DNA of 64,000 nucleotides from NCBI RefSeq assembly GCF_002796605.1, contig NZ_CP024923.1, positions 3,975,501 through 4,039,500 on the forward strand. Direction: 5' to 3'. The notes beneath the pieces are model-generated. The model saw only the letters and a program-made list of their open reading frames with translations. It was not told the DNA's origin and searched no databases. Position 1 is the first letter of the stretch, and each line of letters begins with the position of its first letter. This document shows positions 45,969-55,577 of this stretch, piece after piece. The position numbers were made by a program, and so were the translations under genes. This stretch comes from Sphingomonas psychrotolerans. GTDB lineage: Bacteria; Pseudomonadota; Alphaproteobacteria; Sphingomonadales; Sphingomonadaceae.

Positions 45969-48293
45969 CTAACGCGCGGTACTCGTCGAGAAGGGACGGG
46001 CCGCGCGCGAGGTCGCCCAGCTCCGGTTCGGTTTCGCCTGCATCGTGAAGCGCAGCTCGCCACCCGCGGACAGTTCGTCGTGCGTGATGTAGCTGCGGTC
46101 CAGTGGCTTCCCGTCGAGCGTGACCTTGCCGATATAGCCGTTGGTCGCCGACAGGCCATCCGAGAGGACAGTGAAGCGTTTACCGTTTGGCAGATTGAGC
46201 GTCGCGCGATCCACGAACGGGCGGCCGATCACATACTGGTTCGATCCCGGCGCGACCGGATAGAAGCCGAGCGCCGTGAAGACGAGCCATGACGACATCT
46301 GGCCGAGATCGTCATTGCCCGAGAGACCCGCCGGGCCGGTCTTGTACTGGCTCTCGACGATCTGCTTGAGCCGCTCCTGCGTGCGCCACGGCTGGCCGGC
46401 GAAAGCGTAGAGATAGGCGACGTGGTGGCTCGGCTCGTTGCCATGGATATATTGGCCGATCAGCCCGGCAATGTCCTCGGCATGGCTGTAATCGAGCTTC
46501 GAATTGTCGAAGTCGAACATCGCGTCGAGCTTTTTGACCGCGGCCTTGTCGCCACCGAGCAGGCCGAACATCGCCGCCTGGTCCTGCGGCACGAACCACG
46601 AATATTGCCAGGCGTTGCCCTCGGTATAATCCGAGCCATAGTTGATCGCGGTGGGATCGAAGGGGGTGCGGAAGCTGCCGTCGGTTTTGCGGGCGCGCAG
46701 GAAGCCGGTCTTCGCGTCGAAGCTGTTGCGCCAATTGCCGGCGCGCTTCTCGAAGCTGGCGGCGACCTGGTCCTTGCCGAGCGCGCGCGCCATGCGGGCG
46801 ATGGTCCAGTCGTCATAGGCGTATTCGACGGTCTTCGACGCGGCCTCGGGCTCCTTGTCGATCGGCGCGTAGCCGAGCTTCATATAGTGATCGAGCCCGC
46901 CATAGGGGCCGTAGCTTGCGCTCTTCACCATCGCGTCGAGCGCGGCTTCTGCGTCGAAGCCGCGGACGCCCTTGAGATACGCGTCGGCGATGACGGGAAC
47001 GGCGTGGTAGCCGATCATCGTCCACGTCTCGCGGCCGTGGAACTGCCAGACCGGCAGGATGCCGAACGGGCTTTGCTGCTGGCTGGCGAGCAGCGAATTG
47101 ACGAAGTCCGCATTGCGGCGCTCGGGCTGGACGAGCAGCAGCAAGGGATGCTCGGCGCGGAACGTGTCCCAGAGCGAGAAGGTCGAGTGGAAAGTGAAGC
47201 CTTCGGCCTTGTGGACCTGATCGTCGGGACCGCGATAGCGCCCGTCGGCGTCGGAGAAGACGCTGGGGGCCATCAGTGCGTGGTAGAGCGCGGTCGAGAC
47301 CATCGTTTTGGTCGGTGCCGGCGCCTCGATCTCGATCGCGCCGAGCGCCTGCTCCCATGCGGTGCGCGTGCTCGCGCGGATCGCGTCGAAGCCGCCGGGC
47401 TCGCTGTCGAGATTGGCGATGGCGCCGTCCTCGTCGACGCTGGAGAGCGCGACCTGGAGTTCGAGCGGCTTGTCGAGTTTGCCGAAATCGAGCCGGGCGA
47501 CGAGTGCGCGGCCGGCGAGCTGGTCGAGGTCGTCGCGCCCGCGGCCCGGACCCTGGAAGCCCTTATAGTCGATCTTTTCCTCGCGGTTGAGGAAGGCGTG
47601 GCCGGTCAGCGGCGTCGAGGGGCGGATCGCGAAGAACAATTTGCGCGCCGGCGCCCAGCCGCGGGTCTCGCGCGATCCTGTGATCGTGCCGTCGGGGCGG
47701 ATGCGGATCGACGACCAGAGCGTCTTGCCCGGATAATTGTAGAGCACGCTGCGCAAATCGAGGATCAGGTGTGCGGGGGTGCCGGCGGGGAAGGCGTAGC
47801 GATGGACGCCGACGCGGGTGCCGGCGGTGAGCTCGGCGCGGATCTTCGCGTCGGCGAGGGTGACGGCGTAATAACCGGGCTGCGCGGTCTCGGTGGCGTG
47901 ATCGAAGCGCGAGCGATAGCCCGAGCCAGGTTTGGCTGCGTCGCCGGGTTCGAGCAGTACGCTTTCGCCCGCCGCGGGCATGATCAGGAAGTCGCCGAGA
48001 TCCGAATGGCCCGCGCCCGAGAAATGGGTGTGCGAGAAACCCTGGATCGTCGGGTCGTCGTAGCGATAGCCGGCGGCATGGCCGTAGCATTCACGAATGA
48101 CGCAGCCGGTGTCGGTGTCAGGGCTCAACTGGACCATGCCGAAGGGCGCGACGGCCCCCGGAAACGTGTGACCCTCGCCGCCGGTGCCGATGAACGGGTC
48201 GACGCTTTCGTAAGCAGTCTGCGCGGCGAGCGGCGCGGTGGTGAGGGAAAGGGCGGCGAGCGCAGCCAATGCGCGGGGAAAGCTACTGGGCAT
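45969..48293 (-). CDS. Exported glycoside hydrolase family 92 (alpha-mannosidase)
   Basis: A 774-residue GH92 enzyme, a calcium-dependent inverting exo-alpha-mannosidase that acts on mannose-rich glycans. The signal peptide covers residues 1-24. The GH92 start VDPFIGTGGEGHTFPG and PFGMVQLSPDT are unmistakable, and the (alpha/alpha)6 domain carries LWDTFRAEHPL and GNDDLGQMSSW, the catalytic acidic region. The ATG at 48293 gives the signal peptide; upstream codons are in frame but less suitable. It is divergent from an MFS transporter across 155 bp, suggesting joint mannoside use. Confidence 0.92.
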   Translation of the reverse strand: MPSSFPRALAALAALSLTTAPLAAQTAYESVDPFIGTGGEGHTFPGAVAPFGMVQLSPDTDTGCVIRECYGHAAGYRYDDPTIQGFSHTHFSGAGHSDLGDFLIMPAAGESVLLEPGDAAKPGSGYRSRFDHATETAQPGYYAVTLADAKIRAELTAGTRVGVHRYAFPAGTPAHLILDLRSVLYNYPGKTLWSSIRIRPDGTITGSRETRGWAPARKLFFAIRPSTPLTGHAFLNREEKIDYKGFQGPGRGRDDLDQLAGRALVARLDFGKLDKPLELQVALSSVDEDGAIANLDSEPGGFDAIRASTRTAWEQALGAIEIEAPAPTKTMVSTALYHALMAPSVFSDADGRYRGPDDQVHKAEGFTFHSTFSLWDTFRAEHPLLLLVQPERRNADFVNSLLASQQQSPFGILPVWQFHGRETWTMIGYHAVPVIADAYLKGVRGFDAEAALDAMVKSASYGPYGGLDHYMKLGYAPIDKEPEAASKTVEYAYDDWTIARMARALGKDQVAASFEKRAGNWRNSFDAKTGFLRARKTDGSFRTPFDPTAINYGSDYTEGNAWQYSWFVPQDQAAMFGLLGGDKAAVKKLDAMFDFDNSKLDYSHAEDIAGLIGQYIHGNEPSHHVAYLYAFAGQPWRTQERLKQIVESQYKTGPAGLSGNDDLGQMSSWLVFTALGFYPVAPGSNQYVIGRPFVDRATLNLPNGKRFTVLSDGLSATNGYIGKVTLDGKPLDRSYITHDELSAGGELRFTMQAKPNRSWATSRAARPFSTSTAR

Positions 48294-48448
48294 GGGGCGG
48301 GTTAAAGCATGCGCCGAGGACCGTTCCAACCCTGCTTCGATTTGGGTGTTGGTCCCGCGCGACAGCACGATCGCGGTTTGCACCAGTCCGATTTTGCTCT
48401 TCACGCCGCTCTCCCCTATGCCCGTTGCGGGGCAAGGGGCGACCTTAC

Positions 48449-50026
48449 ATGCAGGCGGGCAGTACCTTTATCGACCGGCGCGGCGTGTGGCTGTTCGTGC
48501 TCGGCTGCGTCGCGGTCACGATCGGTGTGCTGATGCACATCCCCATGTTCCTGATGGGCAAGGACATGCACTATATGCTCGCCGGCATGCCGATGGGCTG
48601 GGACATGGTCGGCGGGATGGGGCTGATCGTCGTCGGCTGCCTGATCGCCGCCTGGGGTCTGCTGCCACGCAACGTCTCGGCGCAGCTCGCGGCGCAGGAC
48701 GATTTCGAGATCGCCGCGCCGGAGGACGCGCATCTGGGACCGGCGCATTGGGGGCTGATGGTAGTGCTGGTGGTCGCGCTGATCATCGACATCATGAAGC
48801 CCGCCGCGCTCGGCTTCACCGTGCCCGGCATGGTCATGGAATATGGCGTGTCCAAAGCCACCGTGTCGCTGGTGCCGTTCTTCGCCTTGTGCGGGACGGT
48901 GACCGGATCGGTGGTGTGGGGGGTGCTCGCCGACATCTATGGCCGCAAGGCGACGATCCTGCTTTCGGCGGTGATGTTCGTCGGTACGTCGATCTGCGGC
49001 GCGATGCCCAGCCTCGCGTGGAACATCGGCATGTGCTTCATGATGGGCGCCGCGGCGGGCGGCATGCTGCCCGTCACATATGCCCTGCTGGCGGAGATGA
49101 TGCCGAGCAAGCACCGCGGCTGGAGCCTCGTGCTGGTCGGCGGGCTCGGGGCGGTCGGCGGCTATTTCGCGGCGAGCGGGGCCTCGGCGCTGCTCCAGCC
49201 GATCTTCGGCTGGCGGATATTGTGGCTGCTCAACCTGCCGACCGGGCTGTTGCTGGTGCTGCTGGGCGTGTTCATTCCCGAATCGGCCAAGTTCCTGCTC
49301 GCGCGCGGGCGGCGCGCCGAGGCGGCGGCGGTGATGGCGAGGTTCGGCTCGACGGTGCGCAAGGTGGCGGCGCCCAAAGCCGATGCGCGGACGACGGCGG
49401 CGCATGTTCCGCTCACCGGCGCGAAGCTGATCGGCAAGCTGGTCGCACTGTCGACCGCCGCGATCGCATGGGGGCTGATCAATTTCGGGCTGCTACTGTG
49501 GCTGCCCGCCGATCTGGTGAGCAAGGGCTATTCGGTCGCGGTGTCGAGCAAGCTGCTCGCCGCCTCGGCGCTGATCGCCTTCCCGACGGTGTTCCTGTGC
49601 GCGTTTCTCTACAGCCGGTGGAGCACCAAATGGTCGCTGGTCACGGTGATCGGGATCACCTTTCTGGGGCTGATCGGGGTGATGTGGCTGGAGCTGGTCG
49701 GCGGGATGAGCCCGGTGCTGCCAGTGGCGCTGCTGATCGTCGGCTCGAACGGGATCATCGCGATCGTGCTGCCCTACACTGCCGAGAGCTTCCCGATGCG
49801 CGTGCGCGGGCGGGCGACCGGCTGGGTGGCGGCGTGCACCAAGGCCGGCGGCGTGCTCGCGCAATTGCTGTCGATCACGGCGCTGGTGCCGGCGATGGGC
49901 TGGGCTGCGGCGGCGATCCTGGTGCCGACCCTCGTCGCGCTCGCTTTGGTCGCGTGGTTCGGGCGCGAGACCCGCGGCGCCGATCTGCGGCAGCTCGACC
50001 AGGCGATGGACGCGTCGCCGATTTGA
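48449..50026 (+). CDS. MFS transporter, sugar/organic-acid type
   Basis: A 525-residue major facilitator. ADIYGRKATIL is the loop 2-3 MFS signature, and MPVRGRATGW-like MRVRGRATGWVAA the matching half. Before the MFS core there is an extra N-terminal region of two helices (residues ~11-31 and 45-70) separated by a short Met-rich loop (MFLMGKDMHYMLAGMPMGWD), unusual for the family. The ATG at 48449 has AAGGGG about 9 nt upstream. It faces the GH92 mannosidase gene, so uptake of a released sugar is plausible, but the substrate is not known. Confidence 0.82.
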   Translation: MQAGSTFIDRRGVWLFVLGCVAVTIGVLMHIPMFLMGKDMHYMLAGMPMGWDMVGGMGLIVVGCLIAAWGLLPRNVSAQLAAQDDFEIAAPEDAHLGPAHWGLMVVLVVALIIDIMKPAALGFTVPGMVMEYGVSKATVSLVPFFALCGTVTGSVVWGVLADIYGRKATILLSAVMFVGTSICGAMPSLAWNIGMCFMMGAAAGGMLPVTYALLAEMMPSKHRGWSLVLVGGLGAVGGYFAASGASALLQPIFGWRILWLLNLPTGLLLVLLGVFIPESAKFLLARGRRAEAAAVMARFGSTVRKVAAPKADARTTAAHVPLTGAKLIGKLVALSTAAIAWGLINFGLLLWLPADLVSKGYSVAVSSKLLAASALIAFPTVFLCAFLYSRWSTKWSLVTVIGITFLGLIGVMWLELVGGMSPVLPVALLIVGSNGIIAIVLPYTAESFPMRVRGRATGWVAACTKAGGVLAQLLSITALVPAMGWAAAAILVPTLVALALVAWFGRETRGADLRQLDQAMDASPI

Positions 50027-50130
50027 TTGATTTGGGTTAAATTGCAGTCTGTTGGCGGCCCTTACAGGTCGTTTGCGGGAACCATCGGGCGGGCCTGCCG
50101 GTTTGAATACCGGCAGGAGAGCATACCAAC

Positions 50131-51027
50131 ATGGCTACACGTCCGAGCGATTTCGCAAATGATGCGGGTTCGCAATTTCTAACCGACAGCTTTCAACGGG
50201 GCCTCGCGCACTGGAATCGCGAGCGGCTCGAGCCCGGCTTTCCCAGCCATGACTGGAGCCGGATATTCGAACGCGACATCAAGATGCAGCGGCTCGAAGG
50301 GGCTTTCCTTGAAGAGCTTCGCGCCGAAGTGGCCGACGAGGCCGCTGCGGCGCCGACCGATGTCGAGGGCTTCATCGCGTGGTTCGAAGGGTTGAAGGAG
50401 CGCGGGCCCGGGCAGGGTGACCCGCTGTTCCCGTGGCTCGCCGAAGAAGCGAACCGCGACGAATTACGCTGGTTCTTCGAGCAGGAGGCCGCGGGCGAGG
50501 CCGGGTTCGACGATCTGGTGGCGATGACGCAGGTCAAGCTGCCGGTCCGCCCCAAGCTCGAGCTCGCGCGCAATTATTGGGACGAGATGGGCCATGGCAC
50601 TGCCAAGGGCATGCACGGCCCGATGCTCGATGCGCTGGTCGAGACGCTCGCAGTCGAGCCGGTGATCGAAAAGACCGTGTGGGAGAGCCTGAGCCTTGCC
50701 AATGCGATGACTGCGATGGCGACTAACCGGCGCTATGCATGGCATTCGGTCGGCGCGCTGGGTGTGGTTGAGCTGACTGCGCCGGGGCGCTCGGCGCTGG
50801 TTGCCGAAGGGCTCAAGCGTGTCGGGCTGACGCCGAAGGAAGCCCGGTACTTCACGCTCCACGCAGTGCTCGACGTCAAGCATAGCGAGGACTGGAACCG
50901 CGAGGCGATCAGGCCCGCGGTCGAAGAGGATCCGCGCCGCGCGACGGCGATGGCCGAGGGCGCGCTGATCCGGCTCAAATGCGGCGCACGCTGTTTCGAG
51001 GCGTATCGCGCGCGACTATGGGGCTGA
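50131..51027 (+). CDS. Haem-oxygenase-fold (HDO-like) putative diiron or iron redox enzyme
   Basis: A 298-residue all-helical protein. It has the carboxylate/histidine pattern of the haem-oxygenase-like diiron oxidase group: FFEQEAAGE (Glu119), YWDEMGHG (Glu152, His155) and LHAVLDVKHSEDW (His244, Asp248, His251). Related enzymes do oxidative C-C or N-oxygenation (UndA, SznF) and others in the group are uncharacterised. The substrate cannot be read from the sequence. It stands alone between the MFS and nucleotidase genes. The alternative annotation would be a TENA/PqqC-like protein, but the metal motif argues against it. Confidence 0.75.
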   Translation: MATRPSDFANDAGSQFLTDSFQRGLAHWNRERLEPGFPSHDWSRIFERDIKMQRLEGAFLEELRAEVADEAAAAPTDVEGFIAWFEGLKERGPGQGDPLFPWLAEEANRDELRWFFEQEAAGEAGFDDLVAMTQVKLPVRPKLELARNYWDEMGHGTAKGMHGPMLDALVETLAVEPVIEKTVWESLSLANAMTAMATNRRYAWHSVGALGVVELTAPGRSALVAEGLKRVGLTPKEARYFTLHAVLDVKHSEDWNREAIRPAVEEDPRRATAMAEGALIRLKCGARCFEAYRARLWG

Positions 51028-51089
51028 CGCTGAGCGAAATCACGCGGTAACATCTCCCCGCCACGGCGTGGCGGATGGAGGTGGTGCGG

Positions 51090-52847
51090 ATGCGTGGTGT
51101 GATCGGGATGCTGGCGGCGACTTTGCTGGCCGGGTGTGCGGGGCGCGTCGCCGAGCCGGGTGCTGCGCCCGCAACGGCGCCAGTCTCGGTCCAGATCATC
51201 GCGTTCAACGATTTCCATGGCAATCTGGAGGCCGGCAAGCTGGCGGTGGATATACCGGGTGACGGCGGCGTCATGCGCGTGCCCGCCGGCGGCGCCGCCT
51301 ATTTCGCCTCAGCGGTGGCCAAGCTGCGCGCGGGGCATCCGAATAGCGTAACCGTCTCGGCAGGCGACATGATCAGCGCAAGTCCGCTGGTCTCGTCGAT
51401 GTTCCTCGACGAGCCGACGATCCACGCGATGAACCTGATCGGAGTTGATTTCAACGCCGTCGGCAATCACGAATTCGATCGCGGCCAGAAGGAACTACTC
51501 CGTCTCCAGAACGGCGGCTGCGAGAAGAACACCAAGCGCGTGCCCTGCGCGATCGAGCCGTTCGAGGGCGCGGGGTTCCGGTATCTCGCCGCCAATGTCG
51601 CCAAGGATGACGGCGGCACGCTGTTCCCCAGCTATGGCATCCGCAGCTTCGGTAAGGGCACGCGGCAGGTTCGCGTGGCGTTCATCGGCATGACGCTGAA
51701 GGGCACATCGACCTTGGTGATGGCGAGCGGCGTCGCGGGGCTGAACTTCGAGGACGAGGCGGATACCGTCAATGGGCTGGTACCCAAGCTCAAGGCCGAA
51801 GGCGCCGACGCGATCGTCGTGCTGATCCATCAGGGCGGCTACAGCAAGCTGGCCTTCGACGCGAACAGCTGTGAGGGCATGACCGGCGACATCTTGCCCG
51901 TCTTGCAGCGGCTCGATCCGCGCGTCGATCTCGTCGTCTCCGGCCATACCCACAACGCCTATGTCTGCGACTATGGCAGCGTGGATGCGACCCGGCCGCT
52001 GCTGCTGACCAGCGCGGGATATGGCGGGACTTTGCTGACCGACATCCGCCTCGATATCGATCCGGTGGCGGGCCGCGTCGTGGCGAAGCGCGCCAACAAT
52101 GTGCTCGTCCAGGGCGAGGCGTTCACCGGCGCCAAAGGACCGGTGCCGATCAGCGAGCGCTATGCGCGATTCGTCCCCGAGCCGCGGGTGGCGGCTTTGG
52201 TCGCGCGCTATGCGGCGGCGACGAAAAGCTATGCCGAGCGGCCGATCGGCCGGCTGACCGCGCCGGCGCCGCGCACCGACGAGGACATGCGCGAACAAGT
52301 GCTCGGCAATCTGATCGCCGACGCCCAGCTCGCCGCGACGGCGTCGCCCGCAAATGGCGGCGCCGAGATCGCGCTGATGAACGCGGGCAGTGCCCGCGTA
52401 TCGCTCACCCCGCGTGCCGACGGGACGATCACGTTCGGCGACATCTATGCCGCGCAGCCCTTCGGCAACACGCTCGTGATCAAGAGCCTGACCGGCAAAC
52501 AATTGCGCGCGGTGCTCGAGCAGCAATTCGACGAAAACAAAGCGGGCGGGCGCAATTTGCTGTTGGTCTCACGCGGCTTCGGCTTCGGCTATGACCTTGG
52601 CAAGCCGGTGGGGCAGCGGGTGGTGGATCCGCGGCTGAACGGCGCGCCAATCACGGACGATCGCGTCTATCGGGTGGTGGTCAGCAACTTCCTCGCCAAT
52701 GGCGGCGACGGTTTCACCACGCTGGCCGGGGGCGAGGAATTGCTGACCGGGGTGGCCGATCTCGACGCGCTCGAGGCGTATTTTGCGAGCGGGCCGGTGA
52801 CGCCTCCGGCCACCGATCGCACCAAGGACCTGACACTGCGCAATTAG
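51090..52847 (+). CDS. UshA-like 5'-nucleotidase / metallophosphoesterase lipoprotein
   Basis: A periplasmic or surface lipoprotein of 585 residues with a lipobox LLAGCAG. The metallophosphoesterase domain shows FNDFHGNLE, AGDMISASP, VGNHEFDRG and SGHTHNAYV, which coordinate two metals; the C-terminal 5'-nucleotidase domain has MNAGSARVSLTPR and SNFLANGGDGF, the substrate-binding aromatic. It should release phosphate from nucleotides or sugar nucleotides. The ATG at 51090 is chosen because GGAGGT lies 8 nt upstream, although an ATG at 51075 is also in frame. It ends at a hairpin repeat. Confidence 0.9.
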   Translation: MRGVIGMLAATLLAGCAGRVAEPGAAPATAPVSVQIIAFNDFHGNLEAGKLAVDIPGDGGVMRVPAGGAAYFASAVAKLRAGHPNSVTVSAGDMISASPLVSSMFLDEPTIHAMNLIGVDFNAVGNHEFDRGQKELLRLQNGGCEKNTKRVPCAIEPFEGAGFRYLAANVAKDDGGTLFPSYGIRSFGKGTRQVRVAFIGMTLKGTSTLVMASGVAGLNFEDEADTVNGLVPKLKAEGADAIVVLIHQGGYSKLAFDANSCEGMTGDILPVLQRLDPRVDLVVSGHTHNAYVCDYGSVDATRPLLLTSAGYGGTLLTDIRLDIDPVAGRVVAKRANNVLVQGEAFTGAKGPVPISERYARFVPEPRVAALVARYAAATKSYAERPIGRLTAPAPRTDEDMREQVLGNLIADAQLAATASPANGGAEIALMNAGSARVSLTPRADGTITFGDIYAAQPFGNTLVIKSLTGKQLRAVLEQQFDENKAGGRNLLLVSRGFGFGYDLGKPVGQRVVDPRLNGAPITDDRVYRVVVSNFLANGGDGFTTLAGGEELLTGVADLDALEAYFASGPVTPPATDRTKDLTLRN

Positions 52848-52854
52848 GTCTGCC

Positions 52855-52935
52855 GTGCTCCTGCGAAAGCAGGAGCCCAGAGTTACTAAGGACGTCGCTT
52901 GTGATTCTCGGTGCTCCTGCTTTCGCAGGAGCACC
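52855..52935. repeat. Inverted pair of GAAA-loop hairpins (REP-like), second copy
   Basis: Arms at 52855-52876 and 52910-52935 are reverse complements, and each also folds alone as CTCCTGC-GAAA-GCAGGAG. The design equals that at 34923-34996, with a different central spacer. It lies between convergent genes (nucleotidase and PLP enzyme), where it may end transcription from both sides. Confidence 0.78.
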
Positions 52936-52943
52936 GAGACAAT

Positions 52944-54251
52944 TTAGACCGCCTGCAGCGCCTCTTCGAAGTCGGCGATCAGATCGTCGGCGTCCTCGAC
53001 TCCGATCGAGATGCGGACGAGGTTGTCGGTGATCCCCAACGCCTGCTTGCGCGCTTCGGGTACCGACAGATGGGTCATGCCCGCAGGGTGGCTGGCCAGC
53101 GTCTCGGTGCCGCCCAGACTGACCGCGAGCTTGGCGATCTTGAGGCTGTCGAGGAACGCGAACGCCTCCTTCTCGCCGCCCTTCAGATAGAGCGAGAAGG
53201 TCGAGCCGGCGCCGGTGCAATGGCGGTTGTAGATGTCGGCCTGGCGGCTGCCCTCTTCGAGGAAGCCGAGATAGCCGACATGCTCCACCTTGGGATGGGT
53301 GCGAAGGAATTCGCAGACCTTGACCGCATTCTCGCCCGCACGGCTCATGCGCAGTTCGAGCGTTTCGAGGCTGCGCAGCAGCATCCACGCGGTGTGGGGA
53401 TCGCAGATCGTGCCGATCGTGTTGCGCATCAGCCGGATCGTGTTGATGTGCTCCTTCGAGCCGAGCACGCCGCCTGCGACCAGATCCGAATGGCCGCCGG
53501 CATATTTGGTGAGCGAATAGACGACGATGTCGGCGCCCTGCTTGAGCGGCTGCGCCCACAGCGGGCCGAGAAAGGTATTGTCGATCGCGATCGGCGGCTT
53601 GGCGCCTTTGAAGATCGCGTCGCGGCTCGCCGCGACGGCCTCGACATCGACCAATGCATTGGTCGGGTTGGCCGGCGATTCGAGATAGATCAAGGCGACG
53701 TTGCCGCTCGCGGCCCGGTTCAGCACCGCGTCGATTTCCGGGCGCGTCGCGCCGGCGGGGAAATCGAGCCAGTGCACGCCGAAGCGGCCGAGGATGCGCG
53801 CGATCAGCGTCTCGGTCGCGGCGTAGAGCGGGCCCGAATGGACGATCGTGTCGCCCGGCTTGACCATCGACAGGAACAGGGTGGCGATCGCCGACATGCC
53901 CGAAGAGAAAGCGAGCGCGTCCTCGGCGCCTTCCCAGATGCCGAGGCGATCTTCGAGGATTTCCTGATTGGGACCGTTGAAGCGCGAATAGACGAGGCCG
54001 TCCGCGCCGCCGGGCCGCTTGCCCGTGACGCCCTCGAAGTGGCGCTTGCCCGCCGCGGCGTTGGGAAAGACGAAGGTCGAGGTCAGGAAGATCGGCGGCT
54101 TGAGCGACCCTTCCGACAGCACCGGATCATAGCCATGGCCCATCATCATCGTCGACGGCTTGAGCTCGCGCCCGCCGATCTTGTCGACGCTGGCCTTGGG
54201 ACGACGCCGCGCGGTGGCGCCGGTCAGCTCGGCTTCGGTTTCGTCGGTCAT
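52944..54251 (-). CDS. Cys/Met metabolism PLP-dependent enzyme (cystathionine gamma-synthase family)
   Basis: A 435-residue enzyme of the transsulfuration family. The N-terminal YSRFNGPN, the GMSAIATLF pocket, IDNTFLGPL with the PLP-contact Asp and the Schiff-base lysine in VVYSLTKYAGGHSDL are all present. The family includes cystathionine gamma-synthase, beta- and gamma-lyases and O-acylhomoserine sulfhydrylases; I cannot tell which reaction is catalysed. It is slightly longer at the N-terminus than MetB. The ATG at 54251 has GGAGAG upstream. It is single and convergent with the nucleotidase gene. Confidence 0.87.
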   Translation of the reverse strand: MTDETEAELTGATARRRPKASVDKIGGRELKPSTMMMGHGYDPVLSEGSLKPPIFLTSTFVFPNAAAGKRHFEGVTGKRPGGADGLVYSRFNGPNQEILEDRLGIWEGAEDALAFSSGMSAIATLFLSMVKPGDTIVHSGPLYAATETLIARILGRFGVHWLDFPAGATRPEIDAVLNRAASGNVALIYLESPANPTNALVDVEAVAASRDAIFKGAKPPIAIDNTFLGPLWAQPLKQGADIVVYSLTKYAGGHSDLVAGGVLGSKEHINTIRLMRNTIGTICDPHTAWMLLRSLETLELRMSRAGENAVKVCEFLRTHPKVEHVGYLGFLEEGSRQADIYNRHCTGAGSTFSLYLKGGEKEAFAFLDSLKIAKLAVSLGGTETLASHPAGMTHLSVPEARKQALGITDNLVRISIGVEDADDLIADFEEALQAV

Positions 54252-54297
54252 GGGGCTCTCCGGATTTGTTTGATCGCTCCCTAGCCGAAGGAACGTC

Positions 54298-55062
54298 TCA
54301 ATTGATACCAATTATCGCGATCTGGCGGCCGTAATCGGGCTCGCCGCGATGCGTCGCGCGGCGGAAGCTGTAGAAACGGTTTTCGTCGTAATAAGTGTCG
54401 AGGCCGAGCACTTCGACGGTGCGGATTCCCGCTGCGGCGAGGCGATGCGCGACATAGGCTTCGAGATCGAACTGGTGGTGCCCGGACTTGCCGTCGGCGA
54501 AGAAGCGTTCGTTGGCCGGATCGGCTTCGGCGAAGCGGCGGAAAAAGCCATCGTCGACTTCATAGCTGGCGCGGGCGATGCACGGGCCGACTGCGGCGGC
54601 GATGCGCTCGCGCCTCGCTCCGAGCGTTTCCATCAGCGCGATCGTCGAATCGGTGACGCCGCCGATCGCGCCTTTCCACCCGGCATGCGCGGCGCCGACG
54701 ACTCCCGCTTGCGTGTCGGCGAGCAGCACGGGCGCGCAATCGGCGGTTAGAATGCCGAGCGCCAGCCCCGGCCGGTCAGTGACCAGGGCGTCGGCGCGCG
54801 GGCGCAGCCGCTCCTCATACGGCTCGATCACGGCGACGGCGTCGGGCGAATGCACCTGGAAGAGCGTGACGAGGCGGCCGCCGGGGAGCACCGCCTCGCT
54901 GGCGCGGCGGCGATTTTCGGCGATCAGCGCCGGATCATCGGCCGAGCCGGTACCGACGTTGAGTCCGGCGAGCATGCCGGTCGAGACGCCGCCGCGCCGC
55001 CCAAGAAAGCCGTGCGCTACGCCGTCCAGCGCGCGGGCGCGGATCACTTCGACATGGCTCAC
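54298..55062 (-). CDS. pgeF: Peptidoglycan editing factor PgeF (multicopper-oxidase-like, DUF152)
   Basis: A 254-residue member of the family formerly called polyphenol oxidase or laccase domain. FQVHSPDAV, TADCAPVLLAD and GAAHAGWKGAIGG hold the conserved His and Cys metal ligands. PgeF removes wrongly incorporated amino acids from peptidoglycan stem peptides; other members act as purine nucleosidases. The start is a GTG at 55062 overlapping the GNAT stop as GTGA. It is third in a coupled set midA-GNAT-pgeF. Confidence 0.92.
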   Translation of the reverse strand: MSHVEVIRARALDGVAHGFLGRRGGVSTGMLAGLNVGTGSADDPALIAENRRRASEAVLPGGRLVTLFQVHSPDAVAVIEPYEERLRPRADALVTDRPGLALGILTADCAPVLLADTQAGVVGAAHAGWKGAIGGVTDSTIALMETLGARRERIAAAVGPCIARASYEVDDGFFRRFAEADPANERFFADGKSGHHQFDLEAYVAHRLAAAGIRTVEVLGLDTYYDENRFYSFRRATHRGEPDYGRQIAIIGIN

Positions 55063-55577
55063 AGATCCATGCTCCAGATGCGGTCGTCATCGACATGATC
55101 GCCGACACGGAATGCATTCTTGCCGATCTCGCGAAAGCCGTAGCGCGCGTAAAAGCGCTGGGCACGATGATTGTCGACATAGACGCTGAGGACGATCCGC
55201 GCGGCGCCCCGCGCGCGGGCGGTGGCGATCGCCCAGTCCATCAGCGCCTGCGCCGCGCCGCTGCCCTTGCCGCGCTCGGCGAGATAGAGCTGGTGCAATT
55301 CGATCGCGGAAGCGTCGGGCTCGATCGGCAGCGTGACAGGGCCCAGGTGGCAATAGCCGAGCAGGCCGTCATCGTCCTCGGCAACCCGAAAGGCATTGCC
55401 GGATTTCGCGAACTCGTGCGCCCATGCGGCGGGCGTGAATTGGCCGAGAAAGGCGGCGAGATCGGCGGAGCGATAGAGATGGCCGAACGTCGCGACGAAG
55501 CTTTCGCGGTACAGCGCGTCGATCTCGGGGAGGTCGGCGGGGGTGGCGTCGCGATAGCGGATCATCGTGGCGTTCAT
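55059..55577 (-). CDS. GNAT-family N-acetyltransferase
   Basis: A 172-residue acetyltransferase. LHQLYLAERGKGSGAAQALMDW is the acetyl-CoA loop of the GNAT fold (motif A, R/Q-G-x-G-x-A), and NHRAQRFYARYGFREIG the C-terminal motif B. The target could be a small amine or an N-terminal peptide; nothing in the sequence decides. It overlaps both neighbours by 4 bp, midA upstream and pgeF downstream, so it is part of a tightly coupled trio. Confidence 0.86.
   Translation of the reverse strand: MNATMIRYRDATPADLPEIDALYRESFVATFGHLYRSADLAAFLGQFTPAAWAHEFAKSGNAFRVAEDDDGLLGYCHLGPVTLPIEPDASAIELHQLYLAERGKGSGAAQALMDWAIATARARGAARIVLSVYVDNHRAQRFYARYGFREIGKNAFRVGDHVDDDRIWSMDL

Noticed and set aside
48238..50040. 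A 600-codon plus-strand frame overlapping the MFS gene.
   Set aside because: It is a shifted frame of the MFS gene, rich in Arg and Gly, while the frame at 48449-50026 has clear membrane helices and MFS motifs.
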